DNA of 64,000 nucleotides from Acidobacteriota bacterium. Lineage in GTDB: Bacteria > Acidobacteriota > Terriglobia > Acidiferrales > UBA7541. This document shows, piece by piece, positions 48,853 to 55,825 of the stretch. Position 1 is the first letter of the stretch; every line of letters begins with the position of its first letter. Both the position numbers and the translations under genes were made by a program. Where the stretch lies: positions 186,001 through 250,000 of the forward strand of contig QHYH01000084.1 in assembly GCA_003223215.1 (NCBI GenBank). The letters run 5' to 3'. The notes beneath the pieces are model-generated. The model made no database searches, was not told the origin of the DNA, and worked only from the letters and a program-made list of their open reading frames with translations.

Positions 48853-48943
48853 GGCCTGCTCCGAGCAGCAAGATCAAGGAGAGCGCGACTTGCGTGATGA
48901 TGAGCGCCTTACTTAATTTGCCGGTGCCGGTGCTTACGCCCAA
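48853..48943 (-). pseudogene. Fragment of an ADOP/FtsX-type permease
   Basis: The minus strand reads GKLSKALIITQVALSLILLL followed by GAG, the signature of the central transmembrane segment of acidobacterial ADOP permeases (compare RRILIVSQVGLSVVLLMGAL in the relic at 62.5 kb). Only about 30 codons remain, and they run straight into the recombinase remnant. This marks a recombination joint. Confidence 0.6.
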
Positions 48944-48971
48944 TAATTCTATTCTCCGGGCGACCCTTCAC

Positions 48972-49012
48972 TGAAGCGGATGTCGCGATCCGTTCGTGCC
49001 GGGCCCCCGGCA
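48972..49012 (+). repeat. 41-bp repeat ending in a shortened attachment core
   Basis: This 41-bp block (TGAAGCGGATGTCGCGATCC... ending ggcccccggca) is identical to 58314-58354. Its last 11 bases are the tRNA-Phe-derived core without the terminal CCA. It indicates an old attachment site or a duplication of one. Confidence 0.75.
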
Positions 49013-49062
49013 TGTCAGAGGCGGTGAGCGACTGGGCCATTTTAGCGGTCCATTTAGGGCCA

Positions 49063-49193
49063 CCCCTTTCCCTCTTGTCGAGGATCTCAGAACGGTCCTC
49101 GCCGTGAAGGGTTCGCTTCGCCGCGCAACACCGGCGCGCCCTTGACCGCTGCGGGCCGTTCTGAGAGAACACCCCTTCCAAGAGGGAAAGGGG
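49063..49193. repeat. 131-bp imperfect palindrome
   Basis: The outer arms CCCCTTTCCCTCTTG (49063-49077) and CAAGAGGGAAAGGGG (49179-49193) are perfectly inverted over 15 bp. Inner arms TCTCAGAACGG (49085-49095) and CCGTTCTGAGA (49156-49166) pair over 11 bp. The whole could fold into one long hairpin. It contains no gene and resembles a miniature inverted-repeat element or a structured RNA. Confidence 0.7.
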
Positions 49194-49332
49194 CAGAGTG
49201 AAAAGTAACCAGACCACCGCTGTTTTGGCCCCTTTTTCCACCGCCATCGACACCCGGCACCAGATTTGCTTTTTCTTTTCGCTACGACTATCGCTTTCCC
49301 GAGCCGCTTCAATTCGTGGCGTGCGATCGCGC

Positions 49333-49362
49333 TTGACTACTTCACATATTGTGAAGTACCAT
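49333..49362 (+). promoter_or_regulatory. HigBA-1 promoter with embedded operator dyad
   Basis: A -35 TTGACT (49333-49338) and -10 TACCAT (49357-49362) are 18 bp apart. Between them lies the dyad TACTTCACA-TA(T)-TGTGAAGTA (arms 49338-49346 and 49350-49358, 3-bp centre). It is well placed for autorepression by the HigA protein. The GTG of higB starts 8 bases after the -10 box, so the mRNA is predicted to be leaderless. Confidence 0.7.
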
Positions 49363-49369
49363 TGGTCCA

Positions 49370-49699
49370 GTGCACATTGTGACGCGCAAGCATCTGAGCG
49401 AGGCCATGCAGGAGTATCCAGATGCTGCGAATGAGATCAAGGCATGGGTCGTTATAGTCGAAGGCGTCCGATGGCACAATTTTGCTGAAGTTCGGCTCAT
49501 GTTTCGGGATGCCGATTACATCAACGGATATGTGGTATTTAACATCCGGCGAAACCGCTACCGGCTCATCACTGTTATTCACTTTGCGAAGACAACAGAT
49601 GAGAAGCGGACGGAAGGACACGTCTACATTCGGTCCTTCCTGACACACAAGGAGTACAACGATCCCCGGAAATGGGATCGGAGATTTGGTGCAAAATGA
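49370..49699 (+). CDS. higB: HigB-family mRNA interferase toxin
   Basis: The product is 109 residues with the HigB (RelE-superfamily) pattern: MHIVTRKHLSEAMQEYPDAA, VEGVRWHNFAEVRLMFRDAD, VVFNIRRNRYRLITVIHFAK and VYIRSFLTHKEYNDPRKWDR. The C-terminal His-x-x-Tyr and the basic IRRNRYRL strand are those of ribosome-dependent mRNA interferases. Start: GTG at 49370, given by the promoter spacing. Its stop overlaps the higA start (ATGA), so toxin and antitoxin are translationally coupled, toxin first. Confidence 0.92.
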   Translation: MHIVTRKHLSEAMQEYPDAANEIKAWVVIVEGVRWHNFAEVRLMFRDADYINGYVVFNIRRNRYRLITVIHFAKTTDEKRTEGHVYIRSFLTHKEYNDPRKWDRRFGAK

Positions 49700-50097
49700 A
49701 TACAGTTCTCGCAGACCCGGCGAAAATGATTGCGAAGGGTGCTCCCCACGTCATACACAATGACAAGGAACTGGAGGTGTATACAAACGCCCTCTTCCAA
49801 TTGACAGCTCTGGAGGACCCCTCTTCCGCAGAAGTGGAAGCAATCGAACTTCTGACCTTACTCGTGGAACGCTACGAACAAGCGCACTACGCAATTCCCG
49901 ACGCGGATGCAGTATCCGTCGTACGGTTTCTCATCGAACAGCAAGGCCTTACGCAACGTGATTTAACGCCGGAATTCGGATCGGAAAGTGCCGTTTCCAT
50001 GTTTCTTGCCGGGCAACGGAAGCTCACGATCGAGCAGGTTCGCAAATTAAGTTCACGATTCAAACTTCCTGCTGATGTCTTCATTCGAAGACGGTAG
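49696..50097 (+). CDS. higA: HigA-type antitoxin with XRE helix-turn-helix
   Basis: The product is 133 residues from the ATG at 49696. An N-terminal acidic toxin-binding half (ELEVYTNALFQLTALEDPSS) is followed by an XRE HTH (VVRFLIEQQGLTQRDLTPEF, AVSMFLAGQRKLTIEQVRKL) and a C-terminal FKLPADVFIRR. The layout is that of HigA proteins of the HigB/HigA (PF09907-linked) group. It is predicted to bind the dyad in the promoter. Its start is fixed by the 4-bp overlap with higB. Confidence 0.92.
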   Translation: MNTVLADPAKMIAKGAPHVIHNDKELEVYTNALFQLTALEDPSSAEVEAIELLTLLVERYEQAHYAIPDADAVSVVRFLIEQQGLTQRDLTPEFGSESAVSMFLAGQRKLTIEQVRKLSSRFKLPADVFIRRR

Positions 50098-50150
50098 CTA
50101 AGGCCACAGACGAAGATCCTTCCCCGCTCCTCCGACTTGGCAGTTACGCG

Positions 50151-50190
50151 GCAGCCAACCGTCAAAAATGGATTGGCAGATGTTCGATCC
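50151..50190 (+). repeat. 40-bp repeat, diverged copy
   Basis: The block GCAGCCAACC...GGCAGATGTTCGATCC aligns without gaps to 51041-51080 and 56997-57036 (same 40-bp length, clear similarity at both ends, diverged middle). It lies between the two HigBA modules. The tRNA-like end CCCCCGGCACCA that follows the other two copies is degenerate here. Confidence 0.6.
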
Positions 50191-50260
50191 AATTCTCTCT
50201 CCGCCGATACTGCACGCCCCTTAAGATTCCAGAGAAGTGAATCTGTTTCGGTTTGACTTC

Positions 50261-50289
50261 TTGACATGCGTTACGTAACGCATTACGCT
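50261..50289 (+). promoter_or_regulatory. HigBA-2 promoter with an 18-bp palindromic operator
   Basis: TTGACA (50261-50266) and TACGCT (50284-50289) are spaced 17 bp. The whole spacer is occupied by a perfect palindrome, ATGCGTTACGTAACGCAT (50266-50283). This is the expected place for autorepression by HigA. The GTG of the toxin gene begins 6 bases after the -10 box, which predicts a leaderless transcript. Confidence 0.78.
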
Positions 50290-50294
50290 AAGAT

Positions 50295-50573
50295 GTGATC
50301 CGGTCGATCCGCCACAAAGGCCTCAAACGCCTTTACGAAGACGACGACCATCGCGGCGTTGTGAGCCAGCACGCCGACAGGCTCCGCGATATTCTCGTTC
50401 GCTTGGACGCGTCGGCTACCGTCGCCGACATGGATCTACCTGGTTTCCGGCTACATCCTCTCAAGGGTGAAATGAAAGGCTCTTGGGCGGTCACTGTCCG
50501 GGCTAACTGGCGAGTGATCTTTCGTTTCGCTGACGGCCATGCGTTCGACGTAGATTATCTCGACTATCATTGA
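50295..50573 (+). CDS. higB: RelE/HigB-type toxin (second module)
   Basis: The product is 92 residues: [60 protein letters not shown] and [20 protein letters not shown]. This is the classical HigB1/'killer protein' (PF05015) sequence with the conserved GxWxVxVxxxWRxxF pattern. The GTG start is set by the promoter. The antitoxin gene begins 55 bp downstream. Confidence 0.93.
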   Translation: MIRSIRHKGLKRLYEDDDHRGVVSQHADRLRDILVRLDASATVADMDLPGFRLHPLKGEMKGSWAVTVRANWRVIFRFADGHAFDVDYLDYH

Positions 50574-50628
50574 GGCATTGCCACGGAAGGATTGCCTTGG
50601 AAGTATTGCCGCTGAAGGAGAACCAACC

Positions 50629-50910
50629 ATGCCGATGAAGAATCCACCCCATCCAGGCGGCTTTGTCCTGCGCCAGTGTATCGAACCGCTAGGCTTGACC
50701 ATCACTCAAGCCGCCGCTGCCCTTGGTGTCACTCGCACCACTCTCTCCGAGCTCGTCAACGGAAAACGCGGCATCTCTCCTGAAATGGCCGTCCGCCTCT
50801 CCAAGGTTTTCGGCGGCAGCCCCGAATCCTGGCTCACCCAGCAGGCCCACTACGACCTTGCCCACCTCCGCACCACCCACATCAAACTCAAACGCCTTCA
50901 ATTCGCCTGA
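50629..50910 (+). CDS. higA: HigA-type antitoxin (second module)
   Basis: The product has 93 residues: [60 protein letters not shown] and [15 protein letters not shown]. This is the canonical HigA family (VapI-like) with the PPHPG motif and XRE helix-turn-helix. The start at 50629 is supported by AAGGAGAACC, a true ribosome-binding site, unlike the leaderless toxin gene upstream. It is predicted to neutralise HigB-2 and bind the palindrome at 50266-50283. Confidence 0.94.
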   Translation: MPMKNPPHPGGFVLRQCIEPLGLTITQAAAALGVTRTTLSELVNGKRGISPEMAVRLSKVFGGSPESWLTQQAHYDLAHLRTTHIKLKRLQFA

Positions 50911-51040
50911 TCGTCCCCGTAAACGCACTCCTCCCAATCCTCAATCCCGGCTAGCCGCACGACTCTACACCCGCCCATGGCTAGGCGTCTGCCAAACGTC
51001 CCGAGATCCAGTCCAGACAGGTTCGCTTCAGACTCATGCC

Positions 51041-51080
51041 GCGGCCAACCACTCGAAACGAACCGGCAGACGTTCGGTCC
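51041..51080 (+). repeat. 40-bp repeat, copy 2
   Basis: Starts GCGGCCAACCACTCGAAACG and ends GGCAGACGTTCGGTCC, nearly identical to 56997-57036. It is followed after 6 bp by the attachment core at 51087. The end of the block (GGCAGACG...TTCG) resembles the GGCAGGCG...TTCGATTC of the tRNA-Phe 3' half, so it may be a decayed tRNA fragment. Confidence 0.7.
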
Positions 51081-51086
51081 ATGCCG

Positions 51087-51100
51087 GGCCCCCGGCACCA
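51087..51100 (+). repeat. Attachment core, copy with full 14-nt match to tRNA-Phe
   Basis: ggcccccggcacca is identical to the last 14 bases of tRNA-Phe. On its right, the minus strand encodes a recombinase-type C-terminus, exactly as at the tRNA itself. It is therefore read as a relic attachment site from an earlier integration. Confidence 0.75.
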
Positions 51101-51190
51101 GTGTAACAGCCACACTCCCGAGCAAATCCCACGTCCCTGACGCGATGTATATCCGGCCTTCCGGCGTGAGCAAAGATGAGGAATCGCGGT
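51101..51190 (-). pseudogene. Relic of a recombinase C-terminus
   Basis: The minus strand reads SSLLTPEGRIYIASGTWDLL then GSVAVTLVPG, with VPG coded by the tRNA-like core. It aligns with the terminal part of recombinase copy 1 (NGKTYLAHGKVDFFGEEELA): G-x-x-Y-x-A-x-G-x-x-D-x-x-G is shared. Only about 30 codons remain. The same relic is at 57057-57150. Confidence 0.55.
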
Positions 51191-51203
51191 GTATAGTCAC
51201 GTT

Positions 51204-51474
51204 ATGGCTAAGGATGTAATCCGCGTCTCAGAAGCGACTTCGCCTCGCTGATGGCCCGCGTGCGCTCTGGCACCGAGGTGGTCATCGAAGACAACTCGCG
51301 ACCTGTTGCCGTCGTTCGGCCGTTGCAGAACCTTACGCTCGTCTGCTCTCGGAATCCCTTCGTCTCTCGCGCGCGCATTGCTCAACCGTGACACTCGATG
51401 GAGACTTCGGGCGTGATCTCGAAGAGACCATCAACAGCCATCGCGAACCTCTCAGCCCGCCCGCATGGGACTGA
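51204..51474 (+). pseudogene. Phd/YefM-type antitoxin, copy A (frameshifted)
   Basis: The start MAKDVIRVSE, the middle LMARVRSGTEVVIEDNSRPV and the end LEETINSHREPLSPPAWD-like tail are in different frames. About a dozen bases are missing after GTCTCAGAAGCG and one more base near 51335. TATAGT at 51192-51197 sits 7 bp before the ATG. A second copy at 57160 carries different frame errors. Confidence 0.7.
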
Positions 51475-51612
51475 TCCTTGACTCCAGCGTGGTTATCGCC
51501 GCCGAACGCCGGGGAGATACTGTCGAAAGATTGATCGAGCGAGTCGTGAGTATGGCCGGGGACCAGGACGCGGCGCTCTCCGCCGTGGGCTTGACCGAAC
51601 TCGTCCACGGCC
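51465..51612 (+). pseudogene. VapC-type PIN toxin, copy A (3'-truncated)
   Basis: Starts MGLILDSSVVIAAERRGDTV with the catalytic Asp and continues to LSAVGLTELVHG, identical in layout to the intact copy at 57426. It then switches abruptly to unrelated sequence at about 51611. Two of the PIN acidic positions and the C-terminal half are lost. The break is the left joint of the TOTE-containing segment. Confidence 0.8.
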
Positions 51613-51672
51613 GGTCCACCTCAGCCCTTTGCCTGCTCGAGGATGCTCGCAGCGTCGCCGGGATGCAAAGTG

Positions 51673-51678
51673 TAGAAT
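51673..51678 (+). promoter_or_regulatory. Predicted -10 box of the TOTE-type gene
   Basis: TAGAAT at 51673-51678 lies six bases before the GTG at 51685, so the transcript would begin at the start codon. There is no ribosome-binding site. No good -35 hexamer is visible. This is a modest prediction. Confidence 0.45.
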
Positions 51679-51684
51679 ACGCTC

Positions 51685-54519
51685 GTGGCTACACCTGTCA
51701 GTTTGCCTATTTTCGAACAAGGTGGCGTGAATCAGCGTTCGCCCGCCCAGGCCAAAGTTGCTCTCTTTCGCTCTCTCTTTCGTGGACGAGAGGATGTTTA
51801 TCCGCAACGATTCGAAAGCCGTAAGACAGGCAGAGCTGGCTATTCGCCGGCTTGCGGCAATGAGTGGGTCCGGGGAATCTGCGAGAAACCTAGAATCAAG
51901 TGCTCCGAATGTCCGCACCAGCACTTCCTTCCCGTTACCGACGACGTAATTCGTTGGCATCTGTGCGGCCAGGACGACAAGGGTCGGGAATTCGTCATGG
52001 GCGTCTATCCGATGCTTAGGGATGAGACCTGTTTCTTTCTGGCCGCCGATTTTGACAAAGCAACGTGGCAGCAAGATGCAGGCGCATTCTTGGAGACATG
52101 CCGCCAAATGAGCGTGCCCGCTGCCCTGGAACGGTCCCGGTCGGGCAACGGCGGGCACGTTTGGTTCTTTTTCAATGAAGCTGTTCCCGCCGCATTGGCG
52201 CGCAAGCTGGGTACACACATACTGACGAAAACCATGGAATGCCGCCCCGAAGTCGGTCTGGATTCGTACGATCGGCTCTTCCCGAGTCAAGACACACTAC
52301 CGGTGGGCGGCTTCGGCAACCTGATCGCGTTGCCTCTCCAAAAACGGTTCCGAGAATTAGGTAATAGCGTTTTCCTCGACGAGCGATTCGTTCCCCATTC
52401 CGACCAATGGAAGTTTTTATCCTTGATCCGCAGAATCAGGCGGCAAGAAGTTGAAGAGATAGTCCACCGTGCCGATATAAAGGGCCAAATAATTGGCGTA
52501 CGTCTGGCGCCTGAGAGTGAGGAAGATGAAGATACGCCGTGGAAGAAACCGTCACGGAGTCGGACAAAAGTTTCAATCATCGGCCCATTACCGGAGAGCT
52601 TGGAACTCATCCTCGGTAATCAAATATACGTTCCTAAAGATGTGTTGCCGCCTGCCCTCCGCAACCGGCTGATCCGGTTGGCGGCGTTTCAGAATCCCGA
52701 GTTTTACAGATTGCAGGGCCTGCGGCTTCCGACTTACGACAGGCCTCGAATTATTGCCTGTGCCGAGGATCACGCCAAGCACATAGGACTGCCGCGCGGT
52801 TGCCTTGATGAAGTCCGTCAAACTTTGTCGGATCTGAACATCAAGGCGCTGGTCCGGGACGAGCGCAACCCCGGCCTGCCGCTGAAAGCAACATTCCAAG
52901 GTGAGTTGCGCCCCGAGCAAACCGTTGCCGCGATTGCCATGCTCGCTCATGATACGGGCGTGTTGGCAGCCACCACCGCCTTCGGAAAGACCGTGGTGGC
53001 CGCGTGGCTGATTGCGCAACGGGGAGTAAATACACTCGTATTGGTGCATCGGCGGCAGTTGCAACTTCAATGGATTGAGCGCCTTTCCACCTTCCTCGGA
53101 ATACCGGCGCGCACTATTGGCCGGATCGGCGGCGGCCGCACAAAGGCGACCGGCTTGCTTGATGTGGCCGTGATGCAAAGCTTGGTCCGAAGCGGTCTCG
53201 TCGACGATCTCGTGAGCAATTATGGCCACCTGATTGTGGATGAGTGTCACCATCTCTCTGCCCAAAGCTTTGAGCAGGTTGCCCGCCAGGCTAGGGCGAA
53301 GTTTGTGACCGGGCTGTCTGCGACCGTCACCCGGAAGGATGGCCAGCATCCGATCATCTTCATGGAGTGTGGTGCCGTACGCTACCGGGACAATGTCCGG
53401 CATGCTGTTGCAACTCACCCCTTTGAGCATAAGGTAGTGGTTCGTGCGACGGGTTTTCGTCCACTACGACCAGCGGATCCTGATGTGCGGGTGCAATTCC
53501 ACACGCTCTATGAAGAACTAATTGCCGATGAGGCGCGCAATCAGCTTATCTGTCAGGATGTCATCCATGCCCTTCGAGAGGGGCGGTCGCCGCTGGTGTT
53601 GACCGAACGAAATGAGCATCTTGACTCCTTGACGAAGCAATTGACCTCTGAGGTGCCGCACCTGATTGTACTCAGAGGAGGGATGCGCAAAAGGGAGCTT
53701 GACGCTACTCAAGCTCGCTTGGCCGCGATTCCTACTGACGAGGCTCGGCTGCTCTTGGCAACCGGCCGCTATGTGGGGGAGGGTTTTGATGACGCTCGAC
53801 TTGACACCTTATTCCTGACGCTGCCCGTCTCGTGGCAAGGGACGATCACGCAGTACGTCGGCCGGTTGCACCGCCTCTTTCACAACAAGCGGGAGGTGCG
53901 CGTGTACGACTACGCGGATCTCAACGTGCCGATGCTGGCGCGAATGTTCGACCGTCGCTGTCGCCGCTACGAAGGTATCGGCTACACGATTCAGCTTCCG
54001 GGAAGCGCAGTGCCGGGCTGGCCCGCAGAAGTGCTCCTCCCCGTCGATCCTGACTGGAAAAGCCAATATGCCACCAGCGTGCGCCGTTTGGTGCGCGATG
54101 GCGTAGATTCCCCTTTGGCAATGCTATTTGTCCATGCTGCCGTAGTCCCGCCGTCAGATGCCGATAGGCCCGCTCGAGCGCGAAGTGCAACGGAGGCATT
54201 TCTCTTTCGCCGATTGGAAACACTAGCCGAGACGGCCGGGAGGTTTCGCTTGAATGCAGAGTTGCCGATTCCCTTCGATGGCTGGGGCCGCATGGAAGTC
54301 GACCTGCTTTGCGAGCCGTCGCACATCGCCATCGAGCTTGACGGCAGACAGCACCTGGGCGACGCTGAAGCCTTCCGGCGAGATCGTCGCAAGGATACAT
54401 TGCTGCAGGAGAACGGTTATCGGGTACTCCGCTTCCTCGCGGAAGACGTCGGCAAATGTCTAGATCAAGTCCTGGACGCTATCCTGCGAGCGTTAGCACA
54501 CCAAAACGTCAGAATCTGA
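51685..54519 (+). CDS. TOTE-type conflict protein: primase, SF2 helicase and DUF559-like nuclease
   Basis: A single 944-residue protein. Residues about 22-260 form an archaeo-eukaryotic primase domain: FRSLFRGREDVYPQRFESRK, Cys57/66/73/76 cluster (CSEC), metal motif AADFDKAT (Asp122, Asp124) and RSGNGGHVWFFF (His158). Residues 400-770 are an SF2 helicase: TTAFGKTVV (Lys435), VDECHH (519-524), GLSAT (543-547), QYVGRLHR (723-730). Residues 835-937 are a Vsr/DUF559-like PD-(D/E)xK nuclease: MEVDLLCEP and IAIELDGRQH (Asp873, Glu884, Asp886). Named motifs appear intact. The domain set matches the TOTE conflict systems proposed from comparative genomics. Target unknown; antiphage or anti-mobile-element function is inferred. 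Confidence 0.88.
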   Translation: MATPVSLPIFEQGGVNQRSPAQAKVALFRSLFRGREDVYPQRFESRKTGRAGYSPACGNEWVRGICEKPRIKCSECPHQHFLPVTDDVIRWHLCGQDDKGREFVMGVYPMLRDETCFFLAADFDKATWQQDAGAFLETCRQMSVPAALERSRSGNGGHVWFFFNEAVPAALARKLGTHILTKTMECRPEVGLDSYDRLFPSQDTLPVGGFGNLIALPLQKRFRELGNSVFLDERFVPHSDQWKFLSLIRRIRRQEVEEIVHRADIKGQIIGVRLAPESEEDEDTPWKKPSRSRTKVSIIGPLPESLELILGNQIYVPKDVLPPALRNRLIRLAAFQNPEFYRLQGLRLPTYDRPRIIACAEDHAKHIGLPRGCLDEVRQTLSDLNIKALVRDERNPGLPLKATFQGELRPEQTVAAIAMLAHDTGVLAATTAFGKTVVAAWLIAQRGVNTLVLVHRRQLQLQWIERLSTFLGIPARTIGRIGGGRTKATGLLDVAVMQSLVRSGLVDDLVSNYGHLIVDECHHLSAQSFEQVARQARAKFVTGLSATVTRKDGQHPIIFMECGAVRYRDNVRHAVATHPFEHKVVVRATGFRPLRPADPDVRVQFHTLYEELIADEARNQLICQDVIHALREGRSPLVLTERNEHLDSLTKQLTSEVPHLIVLRGGMRKRELDATQARLAAIPTDEARLLLATGRYVGEGFDDARLDTLFLTLPVSWQGTITQYVGRLHRLFHNKREVRVYDYADLNVPMLARMFDRRCRRYEGIGYTIQLPGSAVPGWPAEVLLPVDPDWKSQYATSVRRLVRDGVDSPLAMLFVHAAVVPPSDADRPARARSATEAFLFRRLETLAETAGRFRLNAELPIPFDGWGRMEVDLLCEPSHIAIELDGRQHLGDAEAFRRDRRKDTLLQENGYRVLRFLAEDVGKCLDQVLDAILRALAHQNVRI

Positions 54520-54562
54520 GCAGATGTCCAACTTTGTGTTGGGTATAGTCTGGCATAGCCTC

Positions 54563-55719
54563 TCAAACCAGTTTCGGTGCGCCTCCTGGGCGGGCGGTCT
54601 CGACGGTAATCCCGCTCATCTTGCCTGCATACGTTTTCCCCGTTTTCGTTCGTTGCTTCTAGGGTCAGTTGGCCAATGCGCTCGGCAAGCGCCTCATGCG
54701 CCTCCTGGATGTTTTCAGGGCGCGCGAGCAGCTCCCGAATCTTTGATAGTCGGGACACAGCAAATTCCCTCAACTCCTCCAGCTTTGCGCGCAACGATCC
54801 CGGTGTGGGTTCGAGAAGCTTGTCTGTGATGGCGCGCAATTCTTTTTCCCGCTCTCCAATCGCGTTCATGATGCTCTGAGACTGCTGGCCTTGCGCTATC
54901 GAATCCGTAAGGCGCTTGAGTTCCAAATCGAGTTCCTGTTTCCGCTGACGCATTCGCGCAAGCTCTGCGTCCAGCCCGGCATACTGCTCGCTCAGGGCTT
55001 CTTCCATCTTCGCGACGGCATAATCGACCACCTCAGTCTCGAGGACGGATTCAGACAAGCCTTTCAGCAAGCTCTCTTCGAGTTCATCCCGGCGAACGAG
55101 TAGCGAATTTGAGCAAACGGTGACCCCGCGTTGATGATGGAGCGAGCAGCCGTAGCGATCCGCACCATTGCGACCGCGCCCACTTACGAGAGTGATGCTA
55201 CCGCCACACTCGGCACACTTCAGCAAACCAGAGAACAGATAACGCCTTGGGCCGACAATAAGTCCGGAACTCTTCTGGCCTGGCCTGCCAAGTGTCCGCT
55301 TGACCTTCTCAAATCTTCGCCCCGCTGCCGCAAACAGTTCATCGGAGACGATCCGAAGATGAGGTGTGTCGAGCGTTGTCCATTCTGATTCAGGGCGCCG
55401 CCTGTAGACTCGCTTGCTTGTGCCAGGTACGCGCAATTTGCGTTTTGTATTCCAGATCGTCTTGCCGACATATTTACGATTCAACAGGACATGACGGACA
55501 GAGGAAAGGCACCATGAGCGACTGAAGCGGCCCTTCTGCGGTTGCGGAGCCAAGACGCCTTCGCTGTTCAATGTGTGAGCAATGCGCTTGAGCGAATAGC
55601 CGGATTCAGCGCACAACCGGAAGATGCGCTGTACAATTTCCGCTTGTTCTTTATTCACTTCCAGCTTCGCACTCCCGTCCCCGTTCTTGACTGACGTATA
55701 GCCGAAGCACCTGCCTCCC
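54563..55719 (-). pseudogene. Large serine recombinase, copy 2 (N-terminally truncated)
   Basis: It contains the recombinase domain (GGRCFGYTSV, GYSLKRIAHTLNSEGVLAPQ, RKYVGKTIWNTKRKLRVPG), the zinc ribbon (CAECGG) and the long coiled coil (ELARMRQRKQELDLELKRLT). The resolvase domain with the catalytic Ser is absent; before GGRCFGY the frame (open to 55784) is unrelated sequence. Near the 3' end GGGGAAAACG puts the main frame into CRQDERDYR. One base less would give KTYAGKMSGITVETARPGGA and a stop at 54563-54565. It is convergent with the TOTE gene, 43 bp between stops. Confidence 0.85.
54629..55719. repeat. Direct repeat, recombinase fragment, right copy
   Basis: The partner of 47686-48739, about 1.09 kb. 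It is the more complete copy because it retains the segment deleted from the left copy. Sequence beyond both ends differs between copies, so the repeat boundaries are sharp. Confidence 0.88.
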
Positions 55720-55825
55720 ACTGAGGATCCCCACCTAACCTGCTTACAGCGTGCGCTTGCACGCGAGAAATCTTGCGGGAACAAAACTCGCCTGGCGTAT
55801 GTCTAATACAACAAAGGAGCTTTAG

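Larger units (their letters stand above)
47569..48866 (-). pseudogene. Large serine recombinase, copy 1 (truncated, internally deleted)
   Basis: Two frames give the recombinase domain (VYWRELGQKTHRGMQGLALR, GGRCFGYTSV), the zinc ribbon CAECGG...C...C and a long coiled coil (ELARMRQRKQELDLELKRLT). The N-terminal resolvase domain with the catalytic Ser is missing; upstream sequence is a permease scrap. About 40 bp around 48615 are deleted relative to copy 2 (the YSLKRIAHTLNSEGV part). After an A9 run the main frame ends at 47654. One base less would continue KTYLAHGKVDFFGEEELAHS and then read antisense through tRNA-Phe as GAGGQNRTGYACLFR to a stop at 47569-47571. It is not functional as it stands. 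Confidence 0.85.

Noticed and set aside
49063-49193. The palindrome as a retron msr-msd or a CRISPR-like element
   Set aside because: No reverse transcriptase and no repeated spacer structure nearby; it is a single inverted repeat.
48909-49312. Arginine/lysine-rich minus-strand proteins near the palindrome
   Set aside because: They are translations of the inverted repeat and attachment core with no domain similarity.
50898-51200. A minus-strand protein starting MTIHRDSSSLLTPEGRIY
   Set aside because: It is a recombinase C-terminal relic read through the tRNA core into antisense sequence, so I annotate it only as a relic.
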